Shown here: in pieces, positions 18,906 to 27,365 of the stretch
How positions within the stretch are numbered: the first letter of the stretch is position 1
Layout: every line of letters starts with the position of its first letter
DNA from: Spirosoma oryzae
GTDB lineage: Bacteria > Bacteroidota > Bacteroidia > Cytophagales > Spirosomataceae
Direction: 5' to 3'
Assembly: GCF_003002825.1 (NCBI RefSeq)
Contig: NZ_PVTE01000008.1
Span: 124,001-188,000, forward strand
DNA length: 64,000 nt
The notes under the pieces: model-generated
Seen by the model: only the letters and a program-made list of their open reading frames with translations
Databases searched by the model: none
Told to the model about the DNA's origin: nothing
Translations under genes and position numbers: made by a program

Positions 18906-19898
18906 ATGCGTTTTTTAAAATACACGGTACTGGCCCTGGTGGTCCTGTTTTGGGCGGGGGGGCTTTCTTCGACGGTAGGTCACTGGTTGTATGATCTGGG
19001 CCTGGTAGTCGACGATTACCGCTACGGCGATTTATACCGCGTATCGGCGCTACCGCATTTCAAAACCCCGACAACGCCCTGCCCCACGGCTAATCTCGCC
19101 AGCGATACCGCCACGACAGATCTTTACCTGATCGGCGACAGTTTTTCGGAAGCCGAACGCATCGGCCGCAGCGATTTCCCGGTCGACTATTATCAGCGAA
19201 TCAAGTGGGAGTTTCCACAGCAGGCCAAACTTAACCCGGCACATCGGAACGTGCTACTTATCGAAACCGTCGAGCGGCACCTGCGCGACCATTTCAGCCA
19301 ACCCATTCGGGAACTATCGGTGGTACAGGATACCGGCCGGACCGTCCTGGTTCCCTGGTATAAGCGCACGTATCAGGATTTACACCGCGAAGACGTCGAA
19401 GAACGGCTGGAGTCGCTGCTATTCAGTCAGGACTGGGCGTTCTGGTTTAAAGAGTTGAAGGCGCGCATTACCCTCGACTGGTTCGATCGAATCAGCACGG
19501 GAGCCAGTCTGTCGCTCGACAAGCAGCATATTTTCCTCAACACCGATACCGATAGCACGAAGCGGCAGTCCTCCTTTTCCAGCCTGACCGACGGGCAGGT
19601 CAACGCCCTGGTCGACAGCATCAATGCCACGGCTGACCGGTTCAAACGGCAGGGTTTTGACGACGTTTATCTGGCGGTTGTACCCAACAAGGCAACGATT
19701 CTGGAGCCGAACCGCGCTGTTTACAATCACCTGATCGAACGGGTTCAACGGCATCCCGGCCTGCGCGTATCAACCGTCGACGTGTACTCCCGGTACACCC
19801 GCGCCAGCCAGCCCGTCTACCAGCCCGGTGATACGCACTGGACCTGCTACGGGCGAGAACTATGGCTGAGCGAGGTCCGGCGGGTGTTACAGCTATAA
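18906..19898 (+). CDS. AlgX/AlgJ-like SGNH-hydrolase-fold protein
   Basis: This 330-residue protein has one N-terminal helix (YTVLALVVLFWAGGLSS) and is predicted to face the periplasm. The motif LYLIGDSFSEAERI supplies the nucleophile Ser of a GDSx block. The C-terminal QPGDTHWTCYGRELW supplies the Asp-x-His pair seen in AlgX/AlgJ/DHHW-type acetyltransferases, so the catalytic triad looks intact. These proteins usually O-acetylate exopolysaccharides and often work with an MBOAT partner, which is not present here. The preceding 910-residue envelope protein is on the same strand, separated by a hairpin repeat. Acetyltransferase or esterase activity is inferred. Confidence 0.72.
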   Translation: MRFLKYTVLALVVLFWAGGLSSTVGHWLYDLGLVVDDYRYGDLYRVSALPHFKTPTTPCPTANLASDTATTDLYLIGDSFSEAERIGRSDFPVDYYQRIKWEFPQQAKLNPAHRNVLLIETVERHLRDHFSQPIRELSVVQDTGRTVLVPWYKRTYQDLHREDVEERLESLLFSQDWAFWFKELKARITLDWFDRISTGASLSLDKQHIFLNTDTDSTKRQSSFSSLTDGQVNALVDSINATADRFKRQGFDDVYLAVVPNKATILEPNRAVYNHLIERVQRHPGLRVSTVDVYSRYTRASQPVYQPGDTHWTCYGRELWLSEVRRVLQL

Positions 19899-19921
19899 CT
19901 GTGCGCGATCGGCACAGCAGA

Positions 19922-20641
19922 CTAGATCAGACTGAACAGATCGCTGACCCCCAGCATACGGCGGCTAATGAAGCCTTCACCAAAATCGACACCGATCATG
20001 TGCCCGTGTTCGCGGGTGCGTGATTCCAGAAAATCCATAAACGATTTTCCCGAAATATAGCTGGCCGGTTCGTCGCTGTCTGGGTTGAAAAACTGGCTTT
20101 TATAGGCCTTTATGGCTGCAATTTTTCCATCCCAATATGGAGTTATGTCAACGACGAAGTCGGGTTGTAGCGACCGATCCTGGATGTAGTGATACACGTA
20201 AATAGGCCGGTGCGCTTCCTGGTCATTACCCTGCTCATCGACCGTTTTGATCTGCCGTAAGCCGGCGTAAAAGCAAGCTTCGACAACCAGTTCAGCAGCC
20301 CGGCCGTGGTCGGGATGGCGGTCGTCGGGGGTATTGGCCAGTACAATCTGTGGGCGGTATTTGCGAATCTTGGCGATTAACGCCCGTTGATGTTCCTCGT
20401 CATTCCGGAAAAACCCGTCGCGGAAACCCATATTTTCCCGTGCCGACAGCTTCATAATACGCGCGCCCTCGGCTGCTTCCTGCGCCCGAATCTCAGGCGT
20501 GCCGCGCGTACCCAGTTCCCCCCGGGTCAGGTCGACGGCGGCAACGGTTTTACCCTGTGCAATCAGTGATAGAATTGTGCCGGAGCAGGTCATCTCAATA
20601 TCATCAGGGTGGGCACCAATGGCCAGTACATCGACAGTCAT
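19922..20641 (-). CDS. bshB1: bacillithiol biosynthesis deacetylase BshB1
   Basis: BshB1 removes the acetyl group from N-acetylglucosaminyl malate to give glucosaminyl malate, the second step of bacillithiol synthesis. The 239-residue protein has the zinc-site signature VLAIGAHPDDIEMTCSGT near the start and the third metal ligand in DDRHPDHGRAA. The segments GELGTRGTPEIRAQEA, LENMGFRDG-like SARENMGFRDG and C-terminal EGFISRRMLGVSDLFSLI match the Bacteroidota and Bacillus enzyme. Bacillithiol is known in Bacteroidota, so the assignment fits. No other bsh gene is visible in the window. The gene converges on the AlgX-like gene with a 23-bp gap. Confidence 0.95.
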   Translation of the reverse strand: MTVDVLAIGAHPDDIEMTCSGTILSLIAQGKTVAAVDLTRGELGTRGTPEIRAQEAAEGARIMKLSARENMGFRDGFFRNDEEHQRALIAKIRKYRPQIVLANTPDDRHPDHGRAAELVVEACFYAGLRQIKTVDEQGNDQEAHRPIYVYHYIQDRSLQPDFVVDITPYWDGKIAAIKAYKSQFFNPDSDEPASYISGKSFMDFLESRTREHGHMIGVDFGEGFISRRMLGVSDLFSLI

Positions 20642-21343
20642 ATTCGTTCAGACAGGGAAAAAATGTATGCACAACTCGTGTATCCACAGCTATGCTTTAT
20701 CAGTGAAGCGTAGGGTTAATGAGTTTGTTCCTGAATCATCAGCCGTACCGGCAAAAATATGCGTAGCAAACAGCACAAAAGTCTAGCTATCAGCCCTATA
20801 AACAGGTGTATTCTTTATTGATCGGTAAGAAAGCGGCAAATCACCTGTCTTGTTAAATAAGTATAGAAAACAACGCCGACCGGGGGACAGTGCGTTTATG
20901 CCACTGATCGACATGGCTACTCGGAGCGATCTGCCACCAATGACGAGTACCGGTACCGAAACCGATCCGCTACAAATGAAGATCATCCACCTGGGCGACA
21001 AAGTCCAGTCGGCTGGCGTACCCGTTATCTACCGGTTATCCCGCGCGAGTTTTCTGGGTGTATTCCCCTTGTCCCGAAGTCGCTCAGGCGTTGGTCGCAC
21101 ACCAATCGATAGCAGTCTTGAAGCAGGCAACAACACTCTTTTTTCCAGGTTAGTCCCGCGATTTGTCGTTCCCGGCATCTTTTCAACCGGCAGACTGGCT
21201 GATGGTGTGACTTTTGCGCGTCAGTCAGGTGGTGTCAGCTAGTCAGCGCGTACGCAGGCCAGTACCAGAAAGTGCCAATAAGCCGTAGTTTTGGTCGTTT
21301 TCTGCCGGCTACGACCAGCTAAACCCACCTAGTCAAACTTGAT
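20642..21343. other. about 700 bp without a supported gene
   Basis: I find no convincing coding sequence here. Open frames of 130 residues (20850-21242, plus) and 72 residues (20783-21001, minus) overlap each other, show no motif and have no visible ribosome binding site. The stretch should hold the divergent promoters of bshB1 and the nitrilase homologue. It is unusually long for this gene-dense window and could be a decayed gene. Confidence 0.6.
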
Positions 21344-22345
21344 ATGGCTTACAAAGCACTTTCCTTGCAGATCAATGCGCCTACCGTAACCGTTTTGTCT
21401 TCCCGTGATGATGCCGAAGCACAAATGCTGGCAGCCATCAACCGGCTCGACCATCAGCTCACCGCTACACTGAATCAGGCTGGTCGGGATTTGTTACTTG
21501 TCGTGACGCCCGAAGCGTTCCTAACCGGTGCGCCCGGTACGGAAAGCATCGATGAATGGCGTGACAAAGCCTGTCTGGAAATTGACGGCCGTATTTACGA
21601 GGCCCTGTCAGCGATGGTTCAGCGGCACCAACTATATTTCTGCGGTAATGCCTATGAGCAGGACCCGTATTTCCCCGAATTATTTTTCCAGACCAGCTTC
21701 CTCATCGGCCCTACTGGTGATGTGTTGCTACGCTACCGGCGGCTAAACGCAGTAGGTATACCCACCCCCCACGACGTTTGGGGTCTCTATCTGGATGCGT
21801 ATGGCTACGACGCACTTTTTCCAGTAGCAAGAACAAACATTGGCAATCTGGCCTGTCTGGCGGGCGACGACCTGCTTTATCCGGAAGTAGCCCGCTGCCT
21901 GACGATGCGTGGGGCAGAGGTGCTGCTACATGCAGCCGCCGAGTCGTACAGTCCAGTTCCGCCTTACCGCTCGCTGGTTCGTCAGGTACGGGCCGCCGAA
22001 ACCATGTCGTACCTCGTATCAGCCAATCTGGCGGGGCTTACCGAGGGGCCGGTACCGCTTGCCGGGGGTGGTTCGAAAATCGTGGACCCTCGGGGATTGG
22101 TACTGGCCGAAGCAGGCTATGGCGAAAGCATTGCTGTCGTGGCCGATGTTGATCTGGCGGTCCTGCGAGAACTTCGGCAACGCCCGGCCGCTACAAACTG
22201 GCCGGCGCAGCTTCGTACTGAACTGTACGCCGAGAGCTATACGCAGCATGCCGTTTACCCACCGGGGACACTCCTCAGCCAAACTCCCGATCGACAGCAT
22301 AACCTGCGCACGCAGCAGGAAGTCGTTCGCAAGCTATACGCATAA
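21344..22345 (+). CDS. nitrilase-superfamily homologue with altered catalytic residues
   Basis: The 333-residue fold is that of a carbon-nitrogen hydrolase. Family enzymes use a Glu-Lys-Cys triad. The Glu is present in VVTPEAFLTG (residue 57). The Lys position reads RYRRLNAVG (Arg, residue 133). At the Cys position, expected as C-Y/x-D-x-x-F/Y-P-E, the protein has AGDDLLYPEVARC, giving Gly (residue 174) where the nucleophile should be. A Cys lies four residues earlier (NLAC) but is out of register. The rest of the domain (LTMRGAEVLLHAAAE, VRAAETMSYLVSANLAG) is well kept. It may be a binding protein, a scaffold or an enzyme with rearranged chemistry. The gene ends inside a perfect palindrome. 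Confidence 0.85.
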   Translation: MAYKALSLQINAPTVTVLSSRDDAEAQMLAAINRLDHQLTATLNQAGRDLLLVVTPEAFLTGAPGTESIDEWRDKACLEIDGRIYEALSAMVQRHQLYFCGNAYEQDPYFPELFFQTSFLIGPTGDVLLRYRRLNAVGIPTPHDVWGLYLDAYGYDALFPVARTNIGNLACLAGDDLLYPEVARCLTMRGAEVLLHAAAESYSPVPPYRSLVRQVRAAETMSYLVSANLAGLTEGPVPLAGGGSKIVDPRGLVLAEAGYGESIAVVADVDLAVLRELRQRPAATNWPAQLRTELYAESYTQHAVYPPGTLLSQTPDRQHNLRTQQEVVRKLYA

Positions 22346-22386
22346 AAAAAGGGCCAGGTGGCCCTTTTTTTATGCGTATAGCTTGC
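22329..22386. terminator. 58-bp perfect palindrome acting as a bidirectional terminator
   Basis: The arms 22329-22355 and 22360-22386 are an exact 27-bp inverted repeat around a 4-nt loop (AGGT). The core is A7-GGGCC...GGCCC-T7, a classic intrinsic terminator in both directions. The outer part includes the last codons and stop of the nitrilase homologue, mirrored after the T-run. It can serve that gene and, on the other strand, the pyrophosphatase gene. Confidence 0.92.
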
Positions 22387-22390
22387 AGCT

Positions 22391-22465
22391 TACGGTACTT
22401 AGTTTTCGGTTTACGATTGGCGCGTATTGTGGCAACCGTAAACTGTACAGCGAAAACCGTATACC
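22391..22465. repeat. intergenic hairpin repeat, GTATACGGTTTACAG family (copy 3)
   Basis: The left arm (GGTACTTAGTTTTCGGTTTACG) pairs imperfectly with CGTAAACTGTACAGCGAAAACCGTATACC. The word set matches the copies at 15978 and 18810. It lies directly between the palindromic terminator and the 3' end of the pyrophosphatase gene. Confidence 0.65.
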
Positions 22466-22469
22466 ACTT

Positions 22470-23081
22470 TTACAATTCCAGCTGCTTGTAGTCTTCCATC
22501 GACGTGCGGATCACCTCGCAGGCTTCCTCACGACCGTAGATTGTTGCCAGTTCCATGATGGTTGGCTCACCGGGCAGATTTTTGTAGGTCAGGAAGTAGT
22601 GACGCAGGCGTTTCACAACACCTTCGGGCAGCTCAGCCAACTCACGGAAATGACCATACATCGCGTCGCCTTTCAGTACGGCAATGATTTTATCGTCAGC
22701 TTCACCCTTGTCGATCAGGCGGAACCCACCGATGGGGATTGCTTTCAGGAGGATGTCGCCGTGGGTGATTTCGCGCTCGGTCAGTACGCAGATGTCGAGC
22801 GGATCGCCGTCGCCTTCGGTGATTTCCCGACCCGACCGTTCCGATGCCAGTTGAGCGATACCATCGCCACAATAGGTACGGGGTACGAAGCCGTACAGCG
22901 CCGGAATGATGTTGGAATACTGCTGTGGCCGGTCGATGGTCAGGTAGCCAGACTCTTTGTCGATTTCATATTTCACCGTATCGGTTGGTACGATTTCGAT
23001 AAAGGCGGTAATTACGTCCGGAGCATCTTCGCCCGGTGAAATGCCATGCCAGGGGTGCGCTTTAGAGGGGGTTTTTGACAT
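22470..23081 (-). CDS. ppa: inorganic pyrophosphatase, family I
   Basis: This soluble Mg-dependent enzyme hydrolyses pyrophosphate to phosphate and drives biosynthetic reactions forward. ATG 23081 (MSKTPSKAHPWHGI) gives 203 residues; ATG 23117 in the same frame would add 12. The family signature D-G-D-P-L-D appears in GDGDPLDICVLTERE. Other conserved elements are KYEIDKESGYL, YGFVPRTYCGDG, and the C-terminal HYFLTYKNLPGEP. The length and opening resemble the longer Bacteroidota form. It shares the palindromic terminator region with the convergent nitrilase homologue. Confidence 0.95.
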   Translation of the reverse strand: MSKTPSKAHPWHGISPGEDAPDVITAFIEIVPTDTVKYEIDKESGYLTIDRPQQYSNIIPALYGFVPRTYCGDGIAQLASERSGREITEGDGDPLDICVLTEREITHGDILLKAIPIGGFRLIDKGEADDKIIAVLKGDAMYGHFRELAELPEGVVKRLRHYFLTYKNLPGEPTIMELATIYGREEACEVIRTSMEDYKQLEL

Positions 23082-23285
23082 TGTGTCTGGTGAGGTTGTG
23101 TCGAGATATGTCTGCATACGATTTAAAGAAAAAACTGCACTATACAAAGCTTAGGCCAACAGATAAAACAGACATTCCGCCCGCCTTTGTCCATACTGCG
23201 CCGGGGTGGCGCGACAAAAGCGGGCGGAATATGCTTTAGAACAGCCAAATATACATCGGAGAAACGGCTCGTCGGTCTTTTCTGT

Positions 23286-24278
23286 TTAAACGGGTCGCTT
23301 CTCGATAAATCCAACGCGTTCAGCAACGGCTGACTCACCCGATTTGTCGAGCGTTTGTCGGACGAGCATTTCGCCCAAAAAACCAGCCAAAAATAACTGT
23401 ACGCCGAGGATAATCGCGACAAGGCCAACGAAAAATAGGGGGTTGTCGGTCACGTTGCGGTAGCGCTCCCCGTTGGCAATGTTGATTAGCTTTTCGGCGA
23501 TCAGCCAGATCGCCATTACCGACCCGACGAAGAACGACAGCGTACCCATCGTCCCGAAAAAGTGCATGGGTCGCTTGCTGAACCGGTGCACAAAGGCAAT
23601 GACCAGCACATCGAGAAAGCCGTTGACGAAGCGTTCCAGCCCGAATTTGGTCGATCCGTATTTACGCGCCCGGTGCTGCACCACTTTTTCGCCGATTCGG
23701 GTAAAGCCATTCCAGTTGGCCACGATGGGCAGGTTCCGGTGCATATCGCCGTACAGTGTCGGGGCAATTACTTTCACCACGCGCTGCCGGTAGGCTTTGA
23801 GCCCGCAGTTGAAGTCGTGCAGGTTTACCCCCGAAATCCAGCGCGATACAGCATTGAACAGCTTGGTCGGCAGTGTTTTCGTAATCGGGTCGTACCGCTT
23901 CTGTTTCCAGCCCGACACCAGGTCGTAGCCTTCCTGCGTAATCAGACGATAGAGTTCAGGAATCTCGTCGGGACTGTCCTGCAAGTCAGCATCCATCGTG
24001 ATTACGACTTGCCCGCGTACGGCCTGAAAACCCGTTTGCAGCCCCGCCGTTTTGCCGTAATTACGATTGAACCGAATACCCCGCACATGCGGATTCCGGT
24101 CGGCCAGCTGTTCGATCACCGCCCAGGAATTGTCGGTGCTGCCGTCATCGACGAAGAGAATTTCGTAGGTCAACTGGTTTTCCGTCACGACCCGTACAAT
24201 CCAGTCGTGCAGTTCGGGCAGCGACTCGTCTTCGTTGTACAAGGGAATCAGAACGGATAACTGAAGCGGTTCGGTCAT
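23286..24278 (-). CDS. glycosyltransferase family 2 with two C-terminal membrane helices (ArnC/GtrB-like)
   Basis: This enzyme is predicted to transfer a sugar to undecaprenyl phosphate on the cytoplasmic face. The 330 residues contain a GT2 domain starting LSVLIPLYNEDESLPELHDW, with the motif EILFVDDGSTDNSW and the metal site TMDADLQDSPDEIP. FNRNYGKTAGLQTGF and the HDFNCGLKAYR stretch are typical of the polyprenyl-phosphate glycosyltransferase group. Two hydrophobic helices follow (FFGTMGTLSFFVGSVMAIWL and NPLFFVGLVAIILGVQLFLAG), as in GtrB. The gene appears monocistronic. The donor sugar is not evident. Confidence 0.92.
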   Translation of the reverse strand: MTEPLQLSVLIPLYNEDESLPELHDWIVRVVTENQLTYEILFVDDGSTDNSWAVIEQLADRNPHVRGIRFNRNYGKTAGLQTGFQAVRGQVVITMDADLQDSPDEIPELYRLITQEGYDLVSGWKQKRYDPITKTLPTKLFNAVSRWISGVNLHDFNCGLKAYRQRVVKVIAPTLYGDMHRNLPIVANWNGFTRIGEKVVQHRARKYGSTKFGLERFVNGFLDVLVIAFVHRFSKRPMHFFGTMGTLSFFVGSVMAIWLIAEKLINIANGERYRNVTDNPLFFVGLVAIILGVQLFLAGFLGEMLVRQTLDKSGESAVAERVGFIEKRPV

Positions 24279-24362
24279 GGATTATGGTAAGTACCGAGGT
24301 GGTGTCAGGCGTAAAACACCATTTTGCCCCGATCAATTCGTCCGCAAAGGTCGGAAACAGAT

Positions 24363-25073
24363 TCAGAAAATGAGATAGTAGTTGCGGAGTAGGTTTCGAA
24401 AGGCATCGGTATAGGTTCGGCCATCGGTTTCATACACCGCTAGTTCGTGCAACTCAATGGGTTTCTCCGCAAACGAAAAGCCCGTCACCTGTCGAAAAAC
24501 GGGTTTCTGAGCGTGGTGTCGCAGGTCGAGTTGATGAAATGGATACAGTTCGTACGATTGCGCCAGCGTGGTCACTACCTTCATTTCGTAGGGCGGCAGC
24601 AAGATCCACCACTGCCCATCCGGCCGCAGCAACTGCCGAACAGCCGATAGCAGGTCGTCGAACGGCAGATCACCGGTATGCAGCGCCCGGTTTACAGCTG
24701 CATCGGGGGAACGCAACTGGTTGGTGTAGAATGGCGGATTTGTCAGAATACGACCGTACTGTTGCTGGTGTTCGGAAAGGGCGGCAAACGCCTGAATGGC
24801 TTGATGGTGCACCCGCACCCGACCGGCAAACGGACTATCGGCCACATTGTCGACGGCTTGCGCGTAGGCGTCAGCGTCGATCTCTACCGCGTCGATTTGG
24901 GCCGATGTATTACGCTGGGCGGCCATGAGCGCCAGTAACCCCGTGCCGGTTCCGATGTCGAGCAGCCGTCCGCCATCACCCACGTCGGCCCAGGCCCCCA
25001 GTACACAGGCATCGGTACAGACTTTCATAGCCGCCCGCTCCTGCCGAATCGTGAATTGCTTGAACCGAAACAT
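24363..25073 (-). CDS. trmN6: tRNA1(Val) (adenine(37)-N6)-methyltransferase
   Basis: This SAM-dependent methyltransferase of the YfiC/TrmN6 type modifies A37 of tRNA-Val. The 236-residue protein starts MFRFKQFTIRQERAAMKV, with the family TDACVLGAW. The SAM-binding motif is LLDIGTGTGLLALM, and the adenine N6-methylation catalytic motif is the NPPF in ILTNPPFYTNQLRS. Its ATG overlaps the stop of the RNase H gene by one base (TAATG on the minus strand), so the two are translationally coupled. Confidence 0.92.
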   Translation of the reverse strand: MFRFKQFTIRQERAAMKVCTDACVLGAWADVGDGGRLLDIGTGTGLLALMAAQRNTSAQIDAVEIDADAYAQAVDNVADSPFAGRVRVHHQAIQAFAALSEHQQQYGRILTNPPFYTNQLRSPDAAVNRALHTGDLPFDDLLSAVRQLLRPDGQWWILLPPYEMKVVTTLAQSYELYPFHQLDLRHHAQKPVFRQVTGFSFAEKPIELHELAVYETDGRTYTDAFRNLLRNYYLIF

Positions 25074-25711
25074 TATTTACGCCCGAAGTCGGCCGGATTT
25101 TCGCCCCAGACCGTCGTTTCCCATTTGAGTACCGGATTGGCAAACCGGTGTGTCTTCAGCCAGGTTTCGGCCCGGTCGATTAGTTCGAAGAGTTCGGCGT
25201 TGCGGCCCGTTTCCTCCAGTTTGGTGTTTGCTTTTTTCTTCTGCACCCAGCCGATCGCCGTTCTGGAATCGGAATAAACGGGGATGTTGCTGTTTTTCTG
25301 GTGCAGGAACGCCAGCGCGTGCACGATCGCCAGGAATTCGCCGATGTTGTTGGTCCCGTCGCGGTAGGGGCCCATCAGGAACAGCCGCTGCCGGGTCGCC
25401 AGGTAGATACCCTGGTACTCCATATCGCCGGTAGCCGTGTTCCAGGCCGCATCGACCACCAGACTGTCTTCGTTGGGATCGCCCACCAGACCCGGTAGCT
25501 TACCCTGCTTCCCCGCCGGTTTGGGGCCCTGCCCAATGTGCTGATGGGGTTTGTCTTTATAGGCACTCAGCGCAGCCGCTTTCGAATCGAACGATTTAAA
25601 CAGCGGGCCGTCGAACCCGTCGGTCTGAGCTTTGGCTTCGTCCCAGCTATCGTAGACGCCCGGCTTCCGTCCTTTCCAGACTACATAAAATTTAGGCTTC
25701 TTCGCAGCCAT
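25073..25711 (-). CDS. rnhA: ribonuclease H with N-terminal viroplasmin (hybrid-binding) domain
   Basis: This enzyme degrades the RNA strand of RNA:DNA hybrids. The first 50 residues form the viroplasmin/RNase H hybrid-binding domain (KFYVVWKGRKPGVYDSWDEA, then FDSKAAALSAYK). The catalytic RNase HI-like domain follows, with the acidic residues visible as VVDAAWN, NNIGEFLAIV, YSDSRTAIGWV and a late Asp in NPADFGRK. The 212-residue length matches the Bacteroidota hybrid form. It is the first gene of a two-gene unit with trmN6. The symbol is by family. Confidence 0.9.
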   Translation of the reverse strand: MAAKKPKFYVVWKGRKPGVYDSWDEAKAQTDGFDGPLFKSFDSKAAALSAYKDKPHQHIGQGPKPAGKQGKLPGLVGDPNEDSLVVDAAWNTATGDMEYQGIYLATRQRLFLMGPYRDGTNNIGEFLAIVHALAFLHQKNSNIPVYSDSRTAIGWVQKKKANTKLEETGRNAELFELIDRAETWLKTHRFANPVLKWETTVWGENPADFGRK

Positions 25712-25892
25712 CTCTCCCTAATTCGTGAAACAAAACAAGGATCAGCCGCAGCAACGGGACGCCTGGCGCGCACCGGTACTGCGATTGACCACGCAATATT
25801 AAGCGGAAAGGCTATGTGCCCATGCAGGCCCGACAAACAAAGGTCGGCAACGAGCGGTTCTTTGACCGACCAACTTAATCACAGGAGTAGCT

Positions 25893-26138
25893 ATGCGAAC
25901 TGAAACAGCATCGTATCTGACAAGCCCAAGTCCCGTTGTGCTCATCGTCTACAAGAAAGAGCCTTACCAGTATTGCGCCGTTTTTGTCAACCAGACACGC
26001 GAACAGGCGGAAGAGTTGTTCAAGCAGAAATACACGGTCGAGCCGGGCAGCGACTACGAGGTGAAGGAATACGAGAATGTTGAAAGCTACTCGGTAGCCG
26101 AAAACGGCGAACTACTCGTCAACGGTAGTTATAAATAG
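25893..26138 (+). CDS. small hypothetical protein (81 aa)
   Basis: I do not recognise a family. A clear AGGAG sequence lies just before the ATG (about 25882-25886), which is stronger than most sites in this window and supports real translation. The protein is soluble, acidic in its middle and strand/helix mixed (VLIVYKKEPYQYCAVFVNQ, then EQAEELFKQKY). It has no signal peptide. It is monocistronic, followed by a hairpin repeat. Confidence 0.7.
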   Translation: MRTETASYLTSPSPVVLIVYKKEPYQYCAVFVNQTREQAEELFKQKYTVEPGSDYEVKEYENVESYSVAENGELLVNGSYK

Positions 26139-26147
26139 ATGATATAG

Positions 26148-26209
26148 ACAGGATTACGGGATTTTCAGGATTCATATTTTTTATAATACTGAAAGTTCCA
26201 TAATCCTGT
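26148..26209. repeat. ACAGGATTAC-type intergenic hairpin repeat
   Basis: The arms 26148-26168 and 26189-26209 pair at about 17 of 21 positions (ACAGGATTACGGGATTTTCAG against its near complement). The words match a repeat I recall as widespread in bacterial intergenic DNA. It follows the 81-residue ORF and may serve as its transcript end. Confidence 0.65.
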
Positions 26210-26271
26210 TCATTAACGCTAACTGAGTGCCGGTTATGACAGATTACGTGTATCGTATACCCAACCCAATA

Positions 26272-26715
26272 TCAGCACTGTAGTACAAAACAGGCCAGGT
26301 GGCTCATTGCCAACGCTCCGCACAAGGGCGTATACAGCGCGGTGTCATACCTGGCGAAGACTGTGTTCCGCACTCGTTTGGTCAAGCCTACGTATTTGAA
26401 ATCGCCGAGCGTTCGCAAGACGAACAGCAGACCAATGAGCAGCAGGCCGTACCGATGAATGGTGCTGGGCAGCAGCCAGTTACTTGGCAACCAGCGATAT
26501 ACGTTCAGTAGCAAACCTACCAGCAATGCACCGGCAACCAGTAGTGTCATCAGCCGGCCCGGTATAAAAACGGGCTTGTCATCAGCGGCAAGTTGTGGTA
26601 AAGCGTTTGCTGCGGCCCAGCTACCGCCGAAGGCCCAGTATACATGCAGTAAGGCAATTAGGCCGAAAATCAGCGCGTTAAACAGAAACAGACTGGTTGT
26701 GAGACTAGTATACAT
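26272..26715 (-). CDS. DUF3995 family membrane protein
   Basis: This is a small integral-membrane protein of 147 residues from ATG 26715; the open frame reaches 26775 but only through a TTG. Four hydrophobic segments are visible. The family-like motif is LLHVYWAFGGSWAAANALP in the first helix and loop. The function of DUF3995 is unknown. A Crp/Fnr-type regulator lies 86 bp upstream on the same strand, an arrangement that suggests co-regulation. Confidence 0.8.
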   Translation of the reverse strand: MYTSLTTSLFLFNALIFGLIALLHVYWAFGGSWAAANALPQLAADDKPVFIPGRLMTLLVAGALLVGLLLNVYRWLPSNWLLPSTIHRYGLLLIGLLFVLRTLGDFKYVGLTKRVRNTVFARYDTALYTPLCGALAMSHLACFVLQC

Positions 26716-26801
26716 CGGATAAAGCCATCGCCGTAGCGCGGCTAGTTGTTCGGCAGCAAATATCCGGTTGAGCAACGCGACGAGTCGTTCACTTAAGGTA
26801 A

Positions 26802-27365
26802 TTAATGCGGCACGATGCGCTTGCGAATCCGGCTCAGCGATTGCGGTGTAACACCCAGATAGGTCGCGATGTATTTCTGCGGAATTTTCTGAAACACGGT
26901 TGGCTGCTGACTCAGTAAAGCCAGGTACCGTTCTTCCGGGCTCAGAAACAGTAAATCATTAATTCGCTGGCGAGCAGTGAGAAAGATCTGATCAGCCATG
27001 ATCCGGCCGAAGCGCTGCCAGTACATCGACGTCTCGTATAGCGCAAACAGATCGTCCCGATGAATCAGTTGAACCGTCGTTGGTTCCAGCGCCTGAATGG
27101 CCAGCGTCGATGGTTGCCGGGTCAGCACGCTTTCGTAGTTGGTAAACAGTTGCCCTGTCCAGTGAAACAGAAAGCTAACGTCATTCCCGGCTGAGTCGAC
27201 GTAAAAAGTCCGCAGCGTTCCGTTTACAACAAAGCCGAGATGCTGGCAAATCGCACCGGGCTGAAGCAGAAAGTCGTGTTTCGCCAGCGTTACCGATGTC
27301 AGCTTCGGCGCTAATTCGTCCCAGTGCAGCGAGTCTAGTTGAAGAAGCGTGGCGTAATCGTGCAT
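26802..27365 (-). CDS. Crp/Fnr family transcriptional regulator
   Basis: This 187-residue protein has an N-terminal cyclic-nucleotide-binding-like fold (LAKHDFLLQPGAICQHLGFV, VNGTLRTFYVD) and a C-terminal helix-turn-helix (QKYIATYLGVTPQSLSRIRK). The canonical cAMP-binding Arg-Ser pair is not seen and there is no Fe-S Cys cluster, so the ligand, if any, is unknown. This is the common Bacteroidota type, usually controlling a neighbouring gene. Here that is the DUF3995 membrane protein just downstream. Confidence 0.9.
   Translation of the reverse strand: MHDYATLLQLDSLHWDELAPKLTSVTLAKHDFLLQPGAICQHLGFVVNGTLRTFYVDSAGNDVSFLFHWTGQLFTNYESVLTRQPSTLAIQALEPTTVQLIHRDDLFALYETSMYWQRFGRIMADQIFLTARQRINDLLFLSPEERYLALLSQQPTVFQKIPQKYIATYLGVTPQSLSRIRKRIVPH

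Noticed and set aside
20850-21242. 130-residue ORF in the long gap after bshB1
   Set aside because: No motif, no ribosome binding site seen and an overlapping opposite-strand ORF. Kept only as part of the unexplained gap.
21909-23039. 376-residue plus-strand frame spanning the nitrilase homologue and the pyrophosphatase region
   Set aside because: It overlaps two well-supported genes and crosses the palindromic terminator. No family features.
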